Assembly: GCA_034008185.1 (NCBI GenBank)
Contig: CM067084.1
Span: forward strand, 16,388,385-16,452,384
Direction of reading: 5' to 3'
DNA from: Gorsachius magnificus
Lineage: Eukaryota; Chordata; Aves; Pelecaniformes; Ardeidae
Length of the DNA stretch: 64,000 nt
Shown: positions 23,774-36,989 of the stretch, one piece after another
How the letters are laid out: the number at the start of each line of letters is the position of its first letter
How positions within the stretch are numbered: position 1 is the stretch's first letter
Notes under the pieces: model-generated
Told to the model about the DNA's origin: nothing
Database searches by the model: none
Seen by the model: only the letters and a program-made list of their open reading frames with translations
Position numbers and translations under genes: made by a program

Positions 23774-26700
23774 ATTTCCTATTTAGCCCAAGCAGTGCTA
23801 TGCCCCTGCATCATACCATTTGATATGCGAGAAGCTTTGCTAGCACTAAATTATGTCACAGGTAGAGCTGTGTGACTAATTCATGACGGAGTTATGCATT
23901 GAGTTACACTGGCTTTCCAGCTCAAAGAATACGAGCTATGTGTCTGTTCAGATTAGTTTTTCTTTTCAGTCAGTTAAAAATATGTGATCATTTCAAAATT
24001 CATCTAAATTGTATTGACTGCATGATGATGATCAACTTATTTATTTGTCCCTGACTGGATGAGCACCCAAGAACAGTTTGGATAAATACATTGCACTTTC
24101 CATTTACACCAACACATTTACTGAAATGCTAAACTGTTCCCAGCCTTACAAAGTCTATGTCTGATTAGAGTCTGATCTGGATGTCACCTAGGTAGGGCCT
24201 GTACATGCCACAATAGTAAAGATTTTAAAGTCAAGTCAATGTTTCTAGGAAATTACCTGCTGCAAAAACTCAGGTATCTATTCTTAAGCAACCTCAGAAA
24301 AGGTGACGTAGAAGAAACTGAGCAGGAAAAAAGGGACACACAAAGCTAATATAACTAGACTTGCAGAGGGAAAGCTATGATTGAACTAGAAATTTAAACC
24401 AGATCTTCTTCATTCTAAGCAGTTATATTGGGGAAGAAAATAGTCTCAAAACCAGAACTACATAGAGCAATGTGCCAGATGGCATAACTATACACTGGAA
24501 GGTAAAACCCAATATTGTTAAAGGTTGTTGCTGAAAGCATCAGACAAGAACACCATCAGTACAGAAAGGGAGAGCTCTCATCCCTGCTGGAGAATACTGC
24601 ATACTATAGCTTTCTAGCTTGACCTATGGTGACAGCATACACCAAACAGTATCTTTTTAGAGAAAATATATTTCTCACGAGTCTGAAGTGATTTAGGAGC
24701 CTAAGTCCCCATAGGCAATCCTAATCACCTTAACACTTCACAAATTCCATAAAACAGGAAAAAAGAATGTTGATAATGCCTTGGCTTTCCAGTCACATTA
24801 GACTCCTGTGTTTAGCAAAGTATGATAAACATCATCTTCATTTCCTATTGGTCAAGAGCAGAAGTAAAGTTTTAAAATATTTTTCCATTTTTCAGTAAAG
24901 ACATACAATGGATTACATAGCTCAAGGATGTCATACTACATATTGAATGTGGGAAGAAAAGCTAAGAATAGGCTATTCATGCATGACCCACATGCTGCAA
25001 TATAGTCCCAAATATTTGTCCAAAACTTTTGAATAATGAACACATTTGAAAAATGAATTATTCACTTCAAGACATTTTCCACCTAGAAAAACACATCTAA
25101 ATTTAAGAAAACGTTCACTGCAATTAACATGACTAAATCTAGTAAAAAGTAAAGTCTGTTTTTTCTGTCTTGCATAGGTCAGAATTTGCTGGAAAAAATT
25201 AACATTTCATTCAGAGCCTTTAATTTCTACAGTAAATTGTATTTTATACTATGTTTCTCTCTTCCAGTCAAAACTGGTCTGCTTGTCACTGAAACCTCCC
25301 AATGTGCATCAAATTCATGGCTACTACGCACAGGCTTTCATATTGCTGAGTTCAAAAACTTAACCAGCTCTCAGTCATGCCACTTACGATTTTTTTTTAG
25401 CACTATTTTGCTAATTACTTTTAGGCTAATTAATGCTGTATATTGGCCTCTCTCTGTGTGCCCTGGAGCCATTTGTTATGCTATTTTAGGACAGAGAGTG
25501 TTTTGCTACTCATTTGGTTCCCTACCTGGCACCATGACGGATGCTGGGAGAAAGGCTTGAGACACTGGTGTTTCCCTGCAGGGTTAGAATCCCTACTGCA
25601 AAGTTTAGGCTGTAGCCCAGTTTGAAATTAGAAAAACATGCTGAATCATTGGCAGGTTTGGTGCAGCTTGTTTCTGTCACACAGTAAGGGACTGTTTTTG
25701 TTGAATCTTGAAAGAAAAACTTTCCTGTTCCCAGTGGCTTGCTACAGAATACTGAGAGCTCATGTCAGGACACTCATTTTTCAACACTTTAAAACTGTAA
25801 ATTATATCTGAAAATATGGAATGCAATTAAAGTGAATATTGCAGAGTCTCTTGCTGCTGGTAGTCACTGTTTCTGGCAATTGTCATCATTTGTGACATAA
25901 GAAACAGCATGGGAGCTCAATGTCAGAGGTTGTATATCAGCTTCCATCCTGTCAGAAAAAATTTAATATTTAAAGATGCAGTCAGCATACTGATCCTGGA
26001 ATAACACTAGTGCAATGCAATGAAGAATCAGGTCCTTAATACTTAATAATTCAACATTTAAATACAAAGTCTCTTCTCACAGGATCAGAACAGGTAGTGT
26101 CTAGCTCTGGAATTTACATAGTTGGAATTTCAGATGTCACTCGTATCACTTTTTTTGGATTTTGCTAATCTGAGTATCAGGCTCAGTGGACATCAGTAAT
26201 CACCTCAAACTAGGTTCCTGGGCTAGACACTGGGGATGGAGTACGTAATGCAATCCTCCTGACACCCTCTAGAAAGCAGGGACATAGCTGTCCCACACTT
26301 ACCAGGATGGTCTTGGCCAAGGAAGGAACAAGACCAGCAGGAAGTGGGCACCATTTCATGGATACCCCGAGAGTCACTCATGGGCTGCCCATATGGGATC
26401 CTTTAGGTCAGGCTGGCACAGACAGCGCTGTCTTTCCCCTCAAGTGTTACACTCATTTCTGCACACACTCATACTGCTCCTCCACACATTGACTATACTT
26501 AAAAAGGCCTTTTATTTTGAAATACAATTGGTAAGTGGTAAAAACAACTCCCAGTGTACACTGGTGTCAGGAAGGATCGTGCAAACCCACTGACACAACC
26601 TCAGGTCCTAGGCATAGACTTCCATTTAGCAGTTCCAGGTGCAAGTATCAAGTGGAGACTGTACATGCTCCCTGTCTCTTCTCTTGTCATAATTTTCTAA

Positions 26701-29700
26701 GTGTCATGGAGGAGCTATCTCATTAAGTACAGCCTCACCTCTGGAGAACATTCCTTTCATCAGTCCACAAGAGCTGGGATTTGGCAGCCAAGAGAGCAAA
26801 AGCCACTCTGCTTTCACTCTAGTCTAATGTTTTGTGTGCTGTTTGTTGCTATGCATCTGGGCACAGCAATGCAACCCTGCTCCCACTCATTGATAATAGC
26901 TTCTGTAACTCCTAGTTTCCACACATTTAGCCTTAGTCACTGGTTACAGAGACAAAACCAAGACTCTAGAATAGTAAATAATACACTTGATGTTTGTTAC
27001 TGCATATCTCCTTTGAGTTTCAGCAAACTTTATTCTGTAATGTGAGAAACATATAGTGAAAAAACAGCACAACTTCAAATTGCAATCTATATACATCTGA
27101 AATGATGACATACCAGAGCATTAAGTTCTGCAGAGTCTGATACTGGTTTAAATAGTGCACCTCAATAGATGTAGGTCTCACTGCCAGTGGATGGTTAAGA
27201 CTGGTTTAAATACAACACATTGATTTGCTGGAATCCAGTGATGATTACATGACTGTGATATCTTCAATAATTTAAAAATGAATAAAATATTTGGAATTAG
27301 GAATAGGGAAATGGTAAGTGACCAAGTTAACTTTTAAAGCAGTTACCTCTGACATTCAGGGATCCATCTTTGAATACTGTTTCCCATTGTATGATCTGAG
27401 ACTAGCAGAGTAATGGCAAGCATGCTATGCTGCTTTGCACTACAGCTACAAATTGAAGCACTAAAACAGTGACCCATGACCAGCCTTCATCCCATGGAAA
27501 GTGACATGGTCTGAACAGGGAAGAAAAAAAAAATATACTGTGGCACTGAAGAAGGAATATCTCAGTGGATGGATATGTAAAAATTGATGGGTGATTTAAG
27601 ATTTGTACTCAATGACAAGAAGTTTAAGTTTCATGTTGTAGACACAGGGTCTCTCCTTTAGCAGAAATAAGACAATGAAGAGAATACTAGCAACCATTTC
27701 ACATGGACTTAAAGGGTAAGAAATCTCGTAAGAAGGAAAACAAGAAGAGGAATTACATTGTAAAAGTAGAGGAAGAGGAGAGAGCAAATGAGACACGGAA
27801 AAGACAGAAGGCTACGCAAATCACCCTGAGCTTGGGATTTGGCCCAGAAGCACAAATTAATAGCTCTCAAACTGGAAGTGTTCTTCAAGCATGGGGAAGC
27901 AGAAATCTGTTTAGCAACCTTCCATGAGCAAGAATATTACTGTAACAGTGAAGTTGACAGTCTTATTTTTAAAGCTGTTAGCACTTTTCTGTATGTGAAA
28001 TCAAATACTTTTTCTGAATTTTCTCTGGATAAGCAATTTAGAATCATGGAATATTTTATTGGAGACCCTCACCTTTTGCAAGACTTGCTACATCATTCCT
28101 GTATACATTTTTAGCTTATTTTTGAAGAATTGCAGATTTGGAGCTTCATTTCTTACATTTGGGAGTTTCCAGCTCAGCCCATAGTTCATAGTACTAATGG
28201 GATTTTTTTTCCCCTAATTACATTGCCTAAAGTTTTCTTTTCCTTTAGGTCATATATTTATCCTTTCCTGTCCAAAAGGAATTATAATTCATCACAGCTA
28301 CTGGCATTTTTGTTCAGCAGTTGGCTGGGGCTTTTTTCTGTTGGACAAACTGCAGGAACAGTTGTTTTTGAATTGTATTTATTAAAATTGTATAATGGAC
28401 GTAATTTGCATTCCTGTTATGTCTACCATTGGCCTGATCCAGCAATGGACCCTCTCGGAACCAGTGAATTCTTTAAACTCTCCCTGAGGTAATGGGGATT
28501 TGCAGAGACCCTGTGCCTCACACAAAAGTAGTCAAGGATCTGGCAAAACCAATAATTTTCTCTCAACCAAAAAGGCATAAGAAAACAGTTTTATAACCTG
28601 CTTAATTCATTCAAACTAATGCAAAGGGGAATGCTGTAGGCTGTCATTCATAATTTGGTTTCTTTTCCAGAATATGCAAAAATGTCAACCAAACAGAAGT
28701 AGATGTGCCATGAGATTCTGACAGTATTTGCTGTTTAGCTCTGTTAATCTATACCACGATAAAAATGCCTAACAACAAAAAAATGTCTAATGCCACATTT
28801 CTAGCACAATAATCCCACTAGATTGCTTAGACCTAATCAGGATAGGCTCAAGCATTGCAAATTGAGAACAAGGTTCAGAACATGCTTGCACTCAGTTTAG
28901 GACAATGTACCCTGTTTAAGACAAAATATATGTTCACTGCTGCCTTACCACCTATACTGGCAAGTTTCTTGCAATACCTGAAACACAGTTGTGCTCCTCA
29001 CAGCTCCATTAGGTTTACAGAGGGGGTGCCAATTTAAATTTAAATACTTGGGTCAAAGTGTTGATGCTAATTGAGTTTTAAATCGCCAGAATAGGTGCGC
29101 TAAGATAGCTGAGTTTTCAGAAGTGCCATACCTTCCACCTGAGCCGTGACAGCAGAGGTGCTCAGCATAAGCCCACGTGATAAGAGGATCTGGCCAGCAG
29201 AGTCTCACCTTTAAGAGCTGGGGTCATCAACACAATGTACAATATGTACACTACTGGTGCCCCATTCCCGCCCAATAGTCTCTGACTGTGGTCTCAGTGC
29301 GTGCAACATCAGCAGATATGTTCTGTATGTCTTAGAAAGAGCCGTGTGCTAAACTTGCTACTTCCTCTTTCTTCCCTGTTTATATGATCCACTTATTTCC
29401 TATTATAAATCCATTTTTCCCCTCTGATCTTCAAACTCTATCAATTCAAATGTATTATACCCATTTACTGCTTGTTCTGGACAACAAGGAAGAAAATTAA
29501 CAAAAGCTTAAGCACTGGAATCTATTGACCTGACCAAGATGCATTCACTGGACCATCACTTGAGTTTCAGAGGAAAGGTAATATGGCAGCATTTACAGTA
29601 GTGGAGAAAAAGTTTAAAACTTGTACAGTAGGAAAACATTGTTATGAATAAACAATAAAAATCACTGAATGGGATAAAACAGTACTATTGAAGGAAATAC

Positions 29701-29783
29701 CAGAACTGCTACTGATAACGTGGTGTATTTAAAATGCACAGCTGTTGTTGGAAATTCGTAGTATGTTGAAAGTTAATGATCAA
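23774..29783. other. Unique noncoding stretch
   Basis: Six kilobases without a recognised repeat or gene. Several open frames of 110-124 codons occur on the plus strand (25186-25560, 26701-27045, 28130-28492). Their predicted proteins are hydrophobic or low in information and match no family I know. A purine-rich patch at 27725-27815 gives a very charged, lysine- and glutamate-rich frame that I attribute to composition. Confidence 0.5.
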
Positions 29784-29946
29784 ACGCTGAATAATTTATA
29801 TATTAATAAGGAATAATTAATATTAATTGGCAATTAATTATGTCTATGCAATTATAAATAGATGATACATTAAATAAAATAATTGCATAATTAAATATAT
29901 ATGAGAAATTAAATAATTATAAATTAATCAATTCATTAATAAGTGG
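29784..29946. repeat. AT-rich island of TAAT/ATTA words
   Basis: About 160 bases consist almost entirely of A and T, built from overlapping TTAAT, AATTA and TAATA words with only isolated G or C. It is not a regular microsatellite because no single period holds. Such islands are candidate matrix-attachment or easily unwound sequences, and the homeodomain core TAAT recurs many times. Function is unknown. Confidence 0.75.
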
Positions 29947-30555
29947 TTTAAAACAACAAGGACCTAATAATGAAATTCAGTAAGTTTTTACTCTAAGAAG
30001 CATTAAATACTGCATTTGACTCATTCCCATTTCTTTAGAGATACAGTGACATTCTAGGTGCAATTGATGGATTCTTTAAACTTCTTTATGTTAGGAGTGG
30101 CCTCTAAAACAAGCTGCAGTGTGGTGCTAAGATTAATTTTGTGGACAGACACACAGCAGTATGACTTTTTGTGGTTTACAGTAAGCCAACACCAAAGTTA
30201 AAGATTAATGCAGGGACCTAACAGCTATTTGTCCAAGCCCTTTTACGACATCTAAAACAGCTTAAGCTGGATTTCTAAAAAGGAAATGAGAGTTGTTGCA
30301 ACAGAAAAAAAAAGTGATCTATTAGCATCTTGGTTCAATTTCTGCCACAAATTTGACATTTAATTGCTTGCTAATTCCAAAGGGAAATCTTAATTCTAAA
30401 GAATAATGTGCATCTCATCATTCATATTTACACGTGTTTATTCTGAGAATACTCATTCAAAATGAGTTATTTCTTCTCTCTGTTCTTCAGGGACATGCAT
30501 TCCCCAAATAATACTGAATCTACCTATTGATGGAAAACTGGCAGAAGCCTCTTAC
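29947..30555. other. Unique noncoding stretch
   Basis: No recognised element. An A-run at 30304-30312 is the only simple tract. The stretch ends at the splice-donor-like site on the minus strand. Confidence 0.5.
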
Positions 30556-30663
30556 CTTGCTGCTATGAATGCCCTTTTATGGCCACAGTGAGGACAAAAA
30601 TGGAGGCCCAATGCATCACATTTGCCACAGAGCGAGTGAGAACAGGGCAGAAAATTTGACAAG
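30556..30663 (-). CDS. Possible exon with a zinc-binding-like motif
   Basis: On the minus strand an open segment of about 35 codons encodes LPCSHSLCGKC, then eight residues, then CPHCGH. The spacing C-x-H-x2-C-x2-C-x8-C-x2-C resembles the second half of a RING finger or a zinc ribbon. It ends exactly at GCAAG|GTAAGA, a near-perfect 5' splice site (GT at 30555-30554). The weak point is the acceptor. The nearest AGs (30669-30668 and 30665-30664) lack a good pyrimidine tract, and an in-frame stop lies just upstream. I do not recognise the gene, and no neighbouring exon of the same protein was found. It may be a coincidence, a decayed exon or a real small exon. Confidence 0.22.
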
Positions 30664-31402
30664 CTACCTCAGTTTAGCAGCTCTATGATAACCTGTATAT
30701 GTGCTTTTCTCGTTGCAAATCTGAGGTGATTTGAGGTTGCTTGTTAGTATCTTATTACTATTTTAAATAAACTTTCATCCTTCACATTAATGCTTCTGCT
30801 CCTCTGAAAAAAAGGATAAAGTGTCATTAAAATAAGTCATCTGCTATGGTTATAATACAGTACGTACAAGGAACTATTGTGATTTATGTTGGTGAGGTGG
30901 CTGGGGACATCATTCTTTAGTAATTATAAAAAACAAAACAGAAAGTGCTTGTGCTAGCTAAAGAGCACAATGTTGAATTACCAGTCTCAGATAAAATCAG
31001 AACGTCATAAGCTTCCATCCTGTCATTTGTCTGGTTGGTGTTTTAAAATATGCACTTTAAGTTCATAGAGGTCCTCTGAAGAACTAAAGGATATACTGTC
31101 ATTGCATCAGACTAAGAGGACTTAAAAAAGATTCCTGCACTCTAAATCCCTGATCTAATACAATACAGCATTGTATTAGATCCAGAATCCTCTTGGCTTG
31201 GGGTAAATACCATACATGTACATTCATATTCTTAAATCAATTAGGTCCTTCAGAACCAAAAATCACTTGCTACGTCATGCAGTTGGTTTTATCCCCTATT
31301 GCTGCTACAGTACTCAATTACTTCACTAAGACAAATCAGCAAGTTTTAGTGCTGAAAGGATTACTGGATAAATGAACAGTCTCTAATAAGCAGCTTTTGC
31401 TT
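30664..31402. other. Unique noncoding stretch
   Basis: Nothing recognisable. AT-rich, with short open frames only. Confidence 0.5.
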
Positions 31403-31470
31403 AAAAAAAAAACCCCAAACAAAACAGATAAACAAAAAAAACCCCAAGCCCCAAAACCCAAACCACAAAC
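31403..31470. repeat. A/C-rich low-complexity tract, G-rich on the minus strand
   Basis: Runs of A alternate with CCC or CCCC blocks. On the minus strand this gives GGGTTTTGGGGCTTGGGG followed about 27 bases later by a further GGGG. That is four G-tracts, in principle able to form a G-quadruplex, and the spacing recalls T4G4-type sequence. It is probably a degenerate simple repeat of a kind common in bird genomes. Confidence 0.7.
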
Positions 31471-33540
31471 TTTCACATCTAGCCTGCTGACTGCTGAAAA
31501 GAAACCTGCAAGCGTAGCGACTCAAAAAAGTAGTGATACTGAACTGGAACAGAGTACAGTTATATTTCAGCAGTTTTCTCAAATCTAGTGGCAAAGATAA
31601 AAAAAAGATCTGTTATATGGGAAACACCAAGAACTAGAAGCAAGTAGTCTTGGGCCACAAGATAGAAATGATGGCAGAAGACACTTTGCCTATTAGTTTG
31701 TGTATTAAAACATTAGTTTGAAATTTAAGCCACATTTTAGATATTTCACTTTTCTCCCTTTCCAGCACAAAAAAGGTAAGTACGACCATCAGATAAGATA
31801 TACCATATCCTGGAAAAAAAACTGGAAATATAAGGGGGTGTTTGGTGAAAACATAATTTTCCATAAATAATGTTTTTACTTGCTAAAAATCAATTTTAAA
31901 CTTTCATAAAATAAACCGTGAGGTAGGGCTTTATTTTTTAGAAAAGAACCAAAAGGATACCATGAAAGAAAGTTCTTCCATTTCAGTACTCATTTTCAAT
32001 TATTGCTAACAGTTTGGAAAGAAATCCTTTATAGTTAAACTATACCTATTAAAGAAATGGGATGTCTTCATAATAACAAACTTCTTGATTGACTTGTAAC
32101 ATTCATAAACAGCTCTGATTTTTTTTTAAGTCTGCTGTTCACCATTACTTCATTGCAGAAAATAGTGACCGCCTGCTTAATTTGTAGGATATCGACTAAT
32201 CATTAATATCTCCACATTCTTTTCACAGCTAATCATAACAAGATGCCAATATGATGTTTAAATCAAGTCAAATAAGTCCAGTCAATCCTAGCCAAAAGGA
32301 AAGTTATTTTAAAAATGTTTGGTGATGTGAAAAGCAAGTTTCATGGTTTTGTAATTTTTTTTAGATGTTTGAGGCAATTTGTTCTCAAAGTTACCAGAAA
32401 AATATTTTCATGGTGATATAAAATAGTTGGTAATTTTGGCTCATGACCATACAGAAGACATAGGGGTCTAACAGAGGTTGTAGACGTGAACCTAGTTCTA
32501 TTATTTCATAATTTATGGAGTTTGAAAGCAAAGAACTTAAAATTTGGGGTTTTTACTGTAATGCTTGTATGTTTAAATTGTGCGTGTGTGTATATATATG
32601 AAGTTGCTAAAGCTTCCTGCATTGCCAAAAGTTAGTTTCTCCTTAGTAACGATGTCAATATAGTCTAAACTTGTAAACACAGCAAATAAACTCTGAAGGG
32701 AATGCAGGCATACTTCCTATTACAGATCACAAGAGTCCCAACGTATTTCAAAAAGCCAAAGTAAACAAATGGATGCAATGACAAAAATAGCTTAATTCTA
32801 ACCACTTATTTATTAAGCTAAGATCTGGAAATATGTTTGATGATGGGTACACAGAAAGGTAGCATTGTCATACTATCTTATGCAACAGAACAAACAAGCA
32901 GTATTTGAGACAGTCTGTGTGTATTTGCAGGCTTATACTAATTTGGTTTTTGCACTGCTAAATGTAGAAATCCATTCAGCAGTACAAGGAAAGTATTCTC
33001 ATGTCCTACAACATTTCAAAGTCTCATTTTTCTTCCCCTTCCCCCTGCCACCACTTCTATCCAGCCATCTCACTCCACATAGCAACTGATTTCAATTTGT
33101 CTACAGAAGAAAGTAATCTGGTTCCGTAATAAATGATGTCACTTACTCAATTGTTTTCTGTCTGGACTAAATTAGGGAGTGCATGTTAGGAGTGCTCGTA
33201 AAAACCCTGTTATCCCTCCTTGAACTCCTTCTCTCTTACACTATATCCATGATTGTACTTCTTCATCCTCCTCCAGGATAAATGGTACTATGATAAAACC
33301 AATCTCATCTCCTTTTTCTGATGAAGAAAAATCATGACATACATCATTCATGGATGAGAAAGTCCCTCAGTAGACTGGCCTGCCTCCATCTGCTTGAAAT
33401 TAGAGAGCAGCCTATGTCATATCCTGTATGTTCAAAATGATCCCACTTCACCTCAGTGTCCAAGATGTCAAAATGAGTAGTCTGAATATTTGGCCTTCAG
33501 TTACCTTCAGAAACATTTCCCCGATTTGAGAGACAGGTTA
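31471..33540. other. Unique noncoding stretch with a short GT/AT run
   Basis: A compound GTGTGTGTATATATAT run lies at 32583-32599. Apart from that I see no element, RNA gene or exon. The minus strand of 31361-31594 gives a glycine- and phenylalanine-rich frame that follows from the A/C tract. Confidence 0.5.
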
Positions 33541-33620
33541 CGTGCAAATGTGTGCTTGTGTACACATATATGCACACATGCACGCGCAAGCACAAGAACA
33601 AGCACTTAAGCACACACACC
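33541..33620. repeat. Imperfect CA/TG-rich microsatellite
   Basis: Alternating purine-pyrimidine sequence built from GTGT, ACACA, GCACA and CACGCG words ends in a clean (CA)5. It contains a short CGCG, unusual in this CpG-poor window. Alternating tracts of this kind can adopt Z-DNA. It is too degenerate to be a highly variable marker. Confidence 0.7.
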
Positions 33621-36600
33621 TAGTATAGGGCTGTGCCATTCCATGGCCAAATGCTATCCTGTATGTTCCAGTCAACGGCTGTTCCCAGGAATTCTTTAAA
33701 AAAGGTCACCGTACAGAAGTCCTATAAATATATTTAGCCTCTGAATGGAGGTAGGGATTTCCAGTGAGTCCAGAAGATGGGAGGACTCATTACACACAGG
33801 TGAAACTGCCCTCCACAAAGAGCCAGGTACGTACAGGCTCACTGTTAAGTATTCTCCTACAAATACTACTTTCTAAACAAAAATTTATACAGTAAATATT
33901 GTACTATTGTGCTATTGTAAACAAAAGTCATATTGTCCTTAAAAAAGATCTAGTAAGTAATCTTTTTTCATGGCACTTTTTTTTCCTCAGCAGTTTGTGA
34001 AAATAAAATATGAGTGATTCAAGCCCTAACACTTACAGGCACTGATGGCTTAATTATTTAACAGTTCCTGGACTGCTGATATTTCCAGCCTGTGGACTTA
34101 GTTACAAGCTCAGACCTAGGGAATTATGTTCCTGAAAACAGATTATTAAATAATGAAATACAGGCTTTGAAAAGCCTCCGAGATGTTTACCTTTAGGAAT
34201 AAGACCAGCATTAAGAGATTTCTAATAAAATATTGAATGAATTAAGGGACTTCCTTTTTCTATATGCGGAGGTTACATTTAAATCCCCTCACTGCACAGC
34301 AGCCTTAGGCAACACAACCTGACTTGACATTCTGTTGCCTTGAAAAGGATGAAGAAGTCAGGTTTTTCTACATGAAAGGCAAGCAGGACTCTTCCTTCTA
34401 CTCTTTACTTGTTTTCTGGGCTCCCTAGTTGAGTAGGGCTTTAGTGATTGAACTTAAAACCCTAGAAAGACTTGCCTGACTTTCACTGGATTTTAAGTGT
34501 ACATGTGTTTATTTTCTGGCATTGAAGCTATAGTAAAGCTAACTTTTGTTTGCGAAGCTCATAACTGAAGAGCCTTAAGTCATGTCAAGCCACGCAAGTC
34601 TTCATAAGAGCAAAAGGTTCTGGCCATCAGTGATCACAAAAAGAGATTAAAGGCCTGTGGGGTCATTTGCTAAGTCAGACAACATTGGTAAAAGTCAAGA
34701 AAAACAGGTTGCTATTCTGAGTCTCTAAAAGCTCTCTTGAGAACTAAAGAAAAAAACCAGGAATTTTACAAATATGTTCCTATAATTTTCTTCCTTCCAA
34801 ACGTTAATCTTCAAAAAATCTTTCCTGTGGTAAGAAATACTACAACCTAGGCTTTGTAAAACTTTGCCTGAGACCTGACTCCATGATCCATTAGCAGCAC
34901 TGCAAAAGTCACCAATTCTTTCATCATAGCCACATCAAATACCAGAGTCGCAGGTATAGGTCTTTTAGCATCCTAGCTTCAACTAACCATGCAGTTCTCT
35001 CCCTGAACCACCCTCTTGTCAAACACTCCTGTCACTGCACTTTTTCCTGACACACAAAGAAAGTATTTGGCTGGTATATTTGGTGTGATAAGACATGAAA
35101 GGATGCATGTACACTCCCAGGTGCAGGATGTCAAACACCAACTCTGCTTTCCCCGCCTCCCCCCAAACTCCAGAGGAGTGAGCTAAGTTTGGCTATGAAG
35201 ATATGTAGCTGCCTTAGTTAATGACTGTGACAATAGGTGACACCACTGGAATCTTCTGCCTTACTGACACTATTTATGACTTTGTCCCATGATAATGCCA
35301 GCTATTGTGGTATTTGCAAAAACAGTACGTGCCAAAGGATTTAGCTAGCTACAGATATGTATGGGGCTTTTCCTTCCCTTCACCAGTCTCCTGCTTGAGA
35401 GAATTTGATCTCTCTGGGAAGGTCTGTGACCTCTTCAGAAGCACTTGACTGTGGAGGTTATGTGAAGTGTCACTGGGACACAGACACCCGCTCTTCCATC
35501 TTCTCCCATACTGTCAGATCCTACACCTCAGCACAGGCTCATTGCTCACTGCTTGCTTGGGACCTACTTACCTCAGACAAAATATTCTGGCATTTTACTG
35601 GGCAAAGGTGGGGAGCTGATGTTTGAGTCTGAAGGAAGGAGTACAGCCTTCCTCCTGCCTATTCCTCTCCAAGCCTGGTGTGGAAAGGCCTGTCCTGCTT
35701 CCAGGGAAGGATAAGAGATGCAGAAACAAAAAACAGCAGAATGAAATGGGCCACCCCAGATTATGTCATTTAGACTGTGCCCAGTCCTGTAATTTGTGCT
35801 GAAAGAAATTAAACAAAAATGCAATCATGGACCTTCTGGTGCAGAAACATTCCTAAGTTCTTTGTGCTATTATTTGTTTGCCACATTGGTTTTAAGATGG
35901 TATTTAGAGAGCGAAGAAAGCATTTATTGACCCCCCAAAACTCACAAATTTTAGCAGAATAATTATTTTCCTGAAAACTCCTGGTGGAGTATATAAATTG
36001 CTTGCAATAATTTACCTTTCTCTTAAGTCATCTCACAGAGAGCAGAAAGCATAGTAAAGGCATGGCCCAAAAGATGAATCTATAAGGCTGCTTAACATAA
36101 TTGCATTGAGAGTTTTATGTCAGTTGGCTCCATGTTCTCAAGCCTGACAGTAACATACTACTCAAATGAAGCAAAAAGAGGAAGAGGGAGAAATAATCTT
36201 CTTTTTCACCAAAAATGAAATAATCACAGCCTTCTTCAAAACAGAGTATAAAGGACTCAAATCTAGAATGAAGTGACTTAAGTTGATCCCCAAAAGGGAT
36301 CAACTCTGCCAGTTTTAGTCAGACCTAGCAGCTCATCCCATCAAGATGTTAAAAAGTAAGTGCACTAGTTGAGAACAACAAAATTAACAAAACTAAGCCA
36401 CTACTGAATACCACACAATTATATTAAGTTATGAAAATACATTTTCCCAGAATTCTTTTATAGATTATTTCCAATATTAAGTGTAGTCACAAAATTATTT
36501 TCCAAAAATAAAATAATTCCACAATATAATTCTACCACCTCTTCCTACTCTATGTGTAATTGTATTTAACTCCAAGCATTAGTTGAAGTCTTAAAAAAAC

Positions 36601-36989
36601 CACAAAAAAACCCACAAAAAAGAAACTATAACTTTCCATTCCATGAAGCTGAAATGGCTTATTTACCGACAAAAGAAAGAAGAAAATACTCTCATACAGA
36701 CCGATGTATTACAGTGCATAAGGTAGAATAGCCAACCTGAAAGATAAGAAAAAAGTTTTAACTCTGCTGGACAAGAAATTCACCTAAATTTTTAGCCTTT
36801 AGTTTCACCAGACACCACATGTGACAGCCTTAAAACACACAAAAGCATAAGAAACATCGTACTGGGGTTCACCTAGCTGAGAATTATGTCTCCTCTTCAA
36901 GAGCTGTACTGGTATTGTTACAGAGTCTTCCTGCTTAATCAGATCAGTACCTATTTATGCATCTTCAGTCCATGGTTTCATCTAATTTT
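33621..36989. other. Unique noncoding stretch
   Basis: No repeat or gene recognised. A/C-rich runs lie at 36592-36625. Open frames such as 35573-35824 on the minus strand show no domain. Sequence around 35.1-35.8 kb is less AT-rich than the rest but has no CpG clustering. Confidence 0.5.

Noticed and set aside
25186..25560. 124-codon plus-strand open frame, one of the longest in the window
   Set aside because: Hydrophobic, low-information translation with no family resemblance. No splice or promoter context.
27703..27927. Lysine- and glutamate-rich frame resembling the acidic/basic start of a chromatin protein
   Set aside because: Explained by a purine-rich patch. No chromodomain or other folded motif follows.
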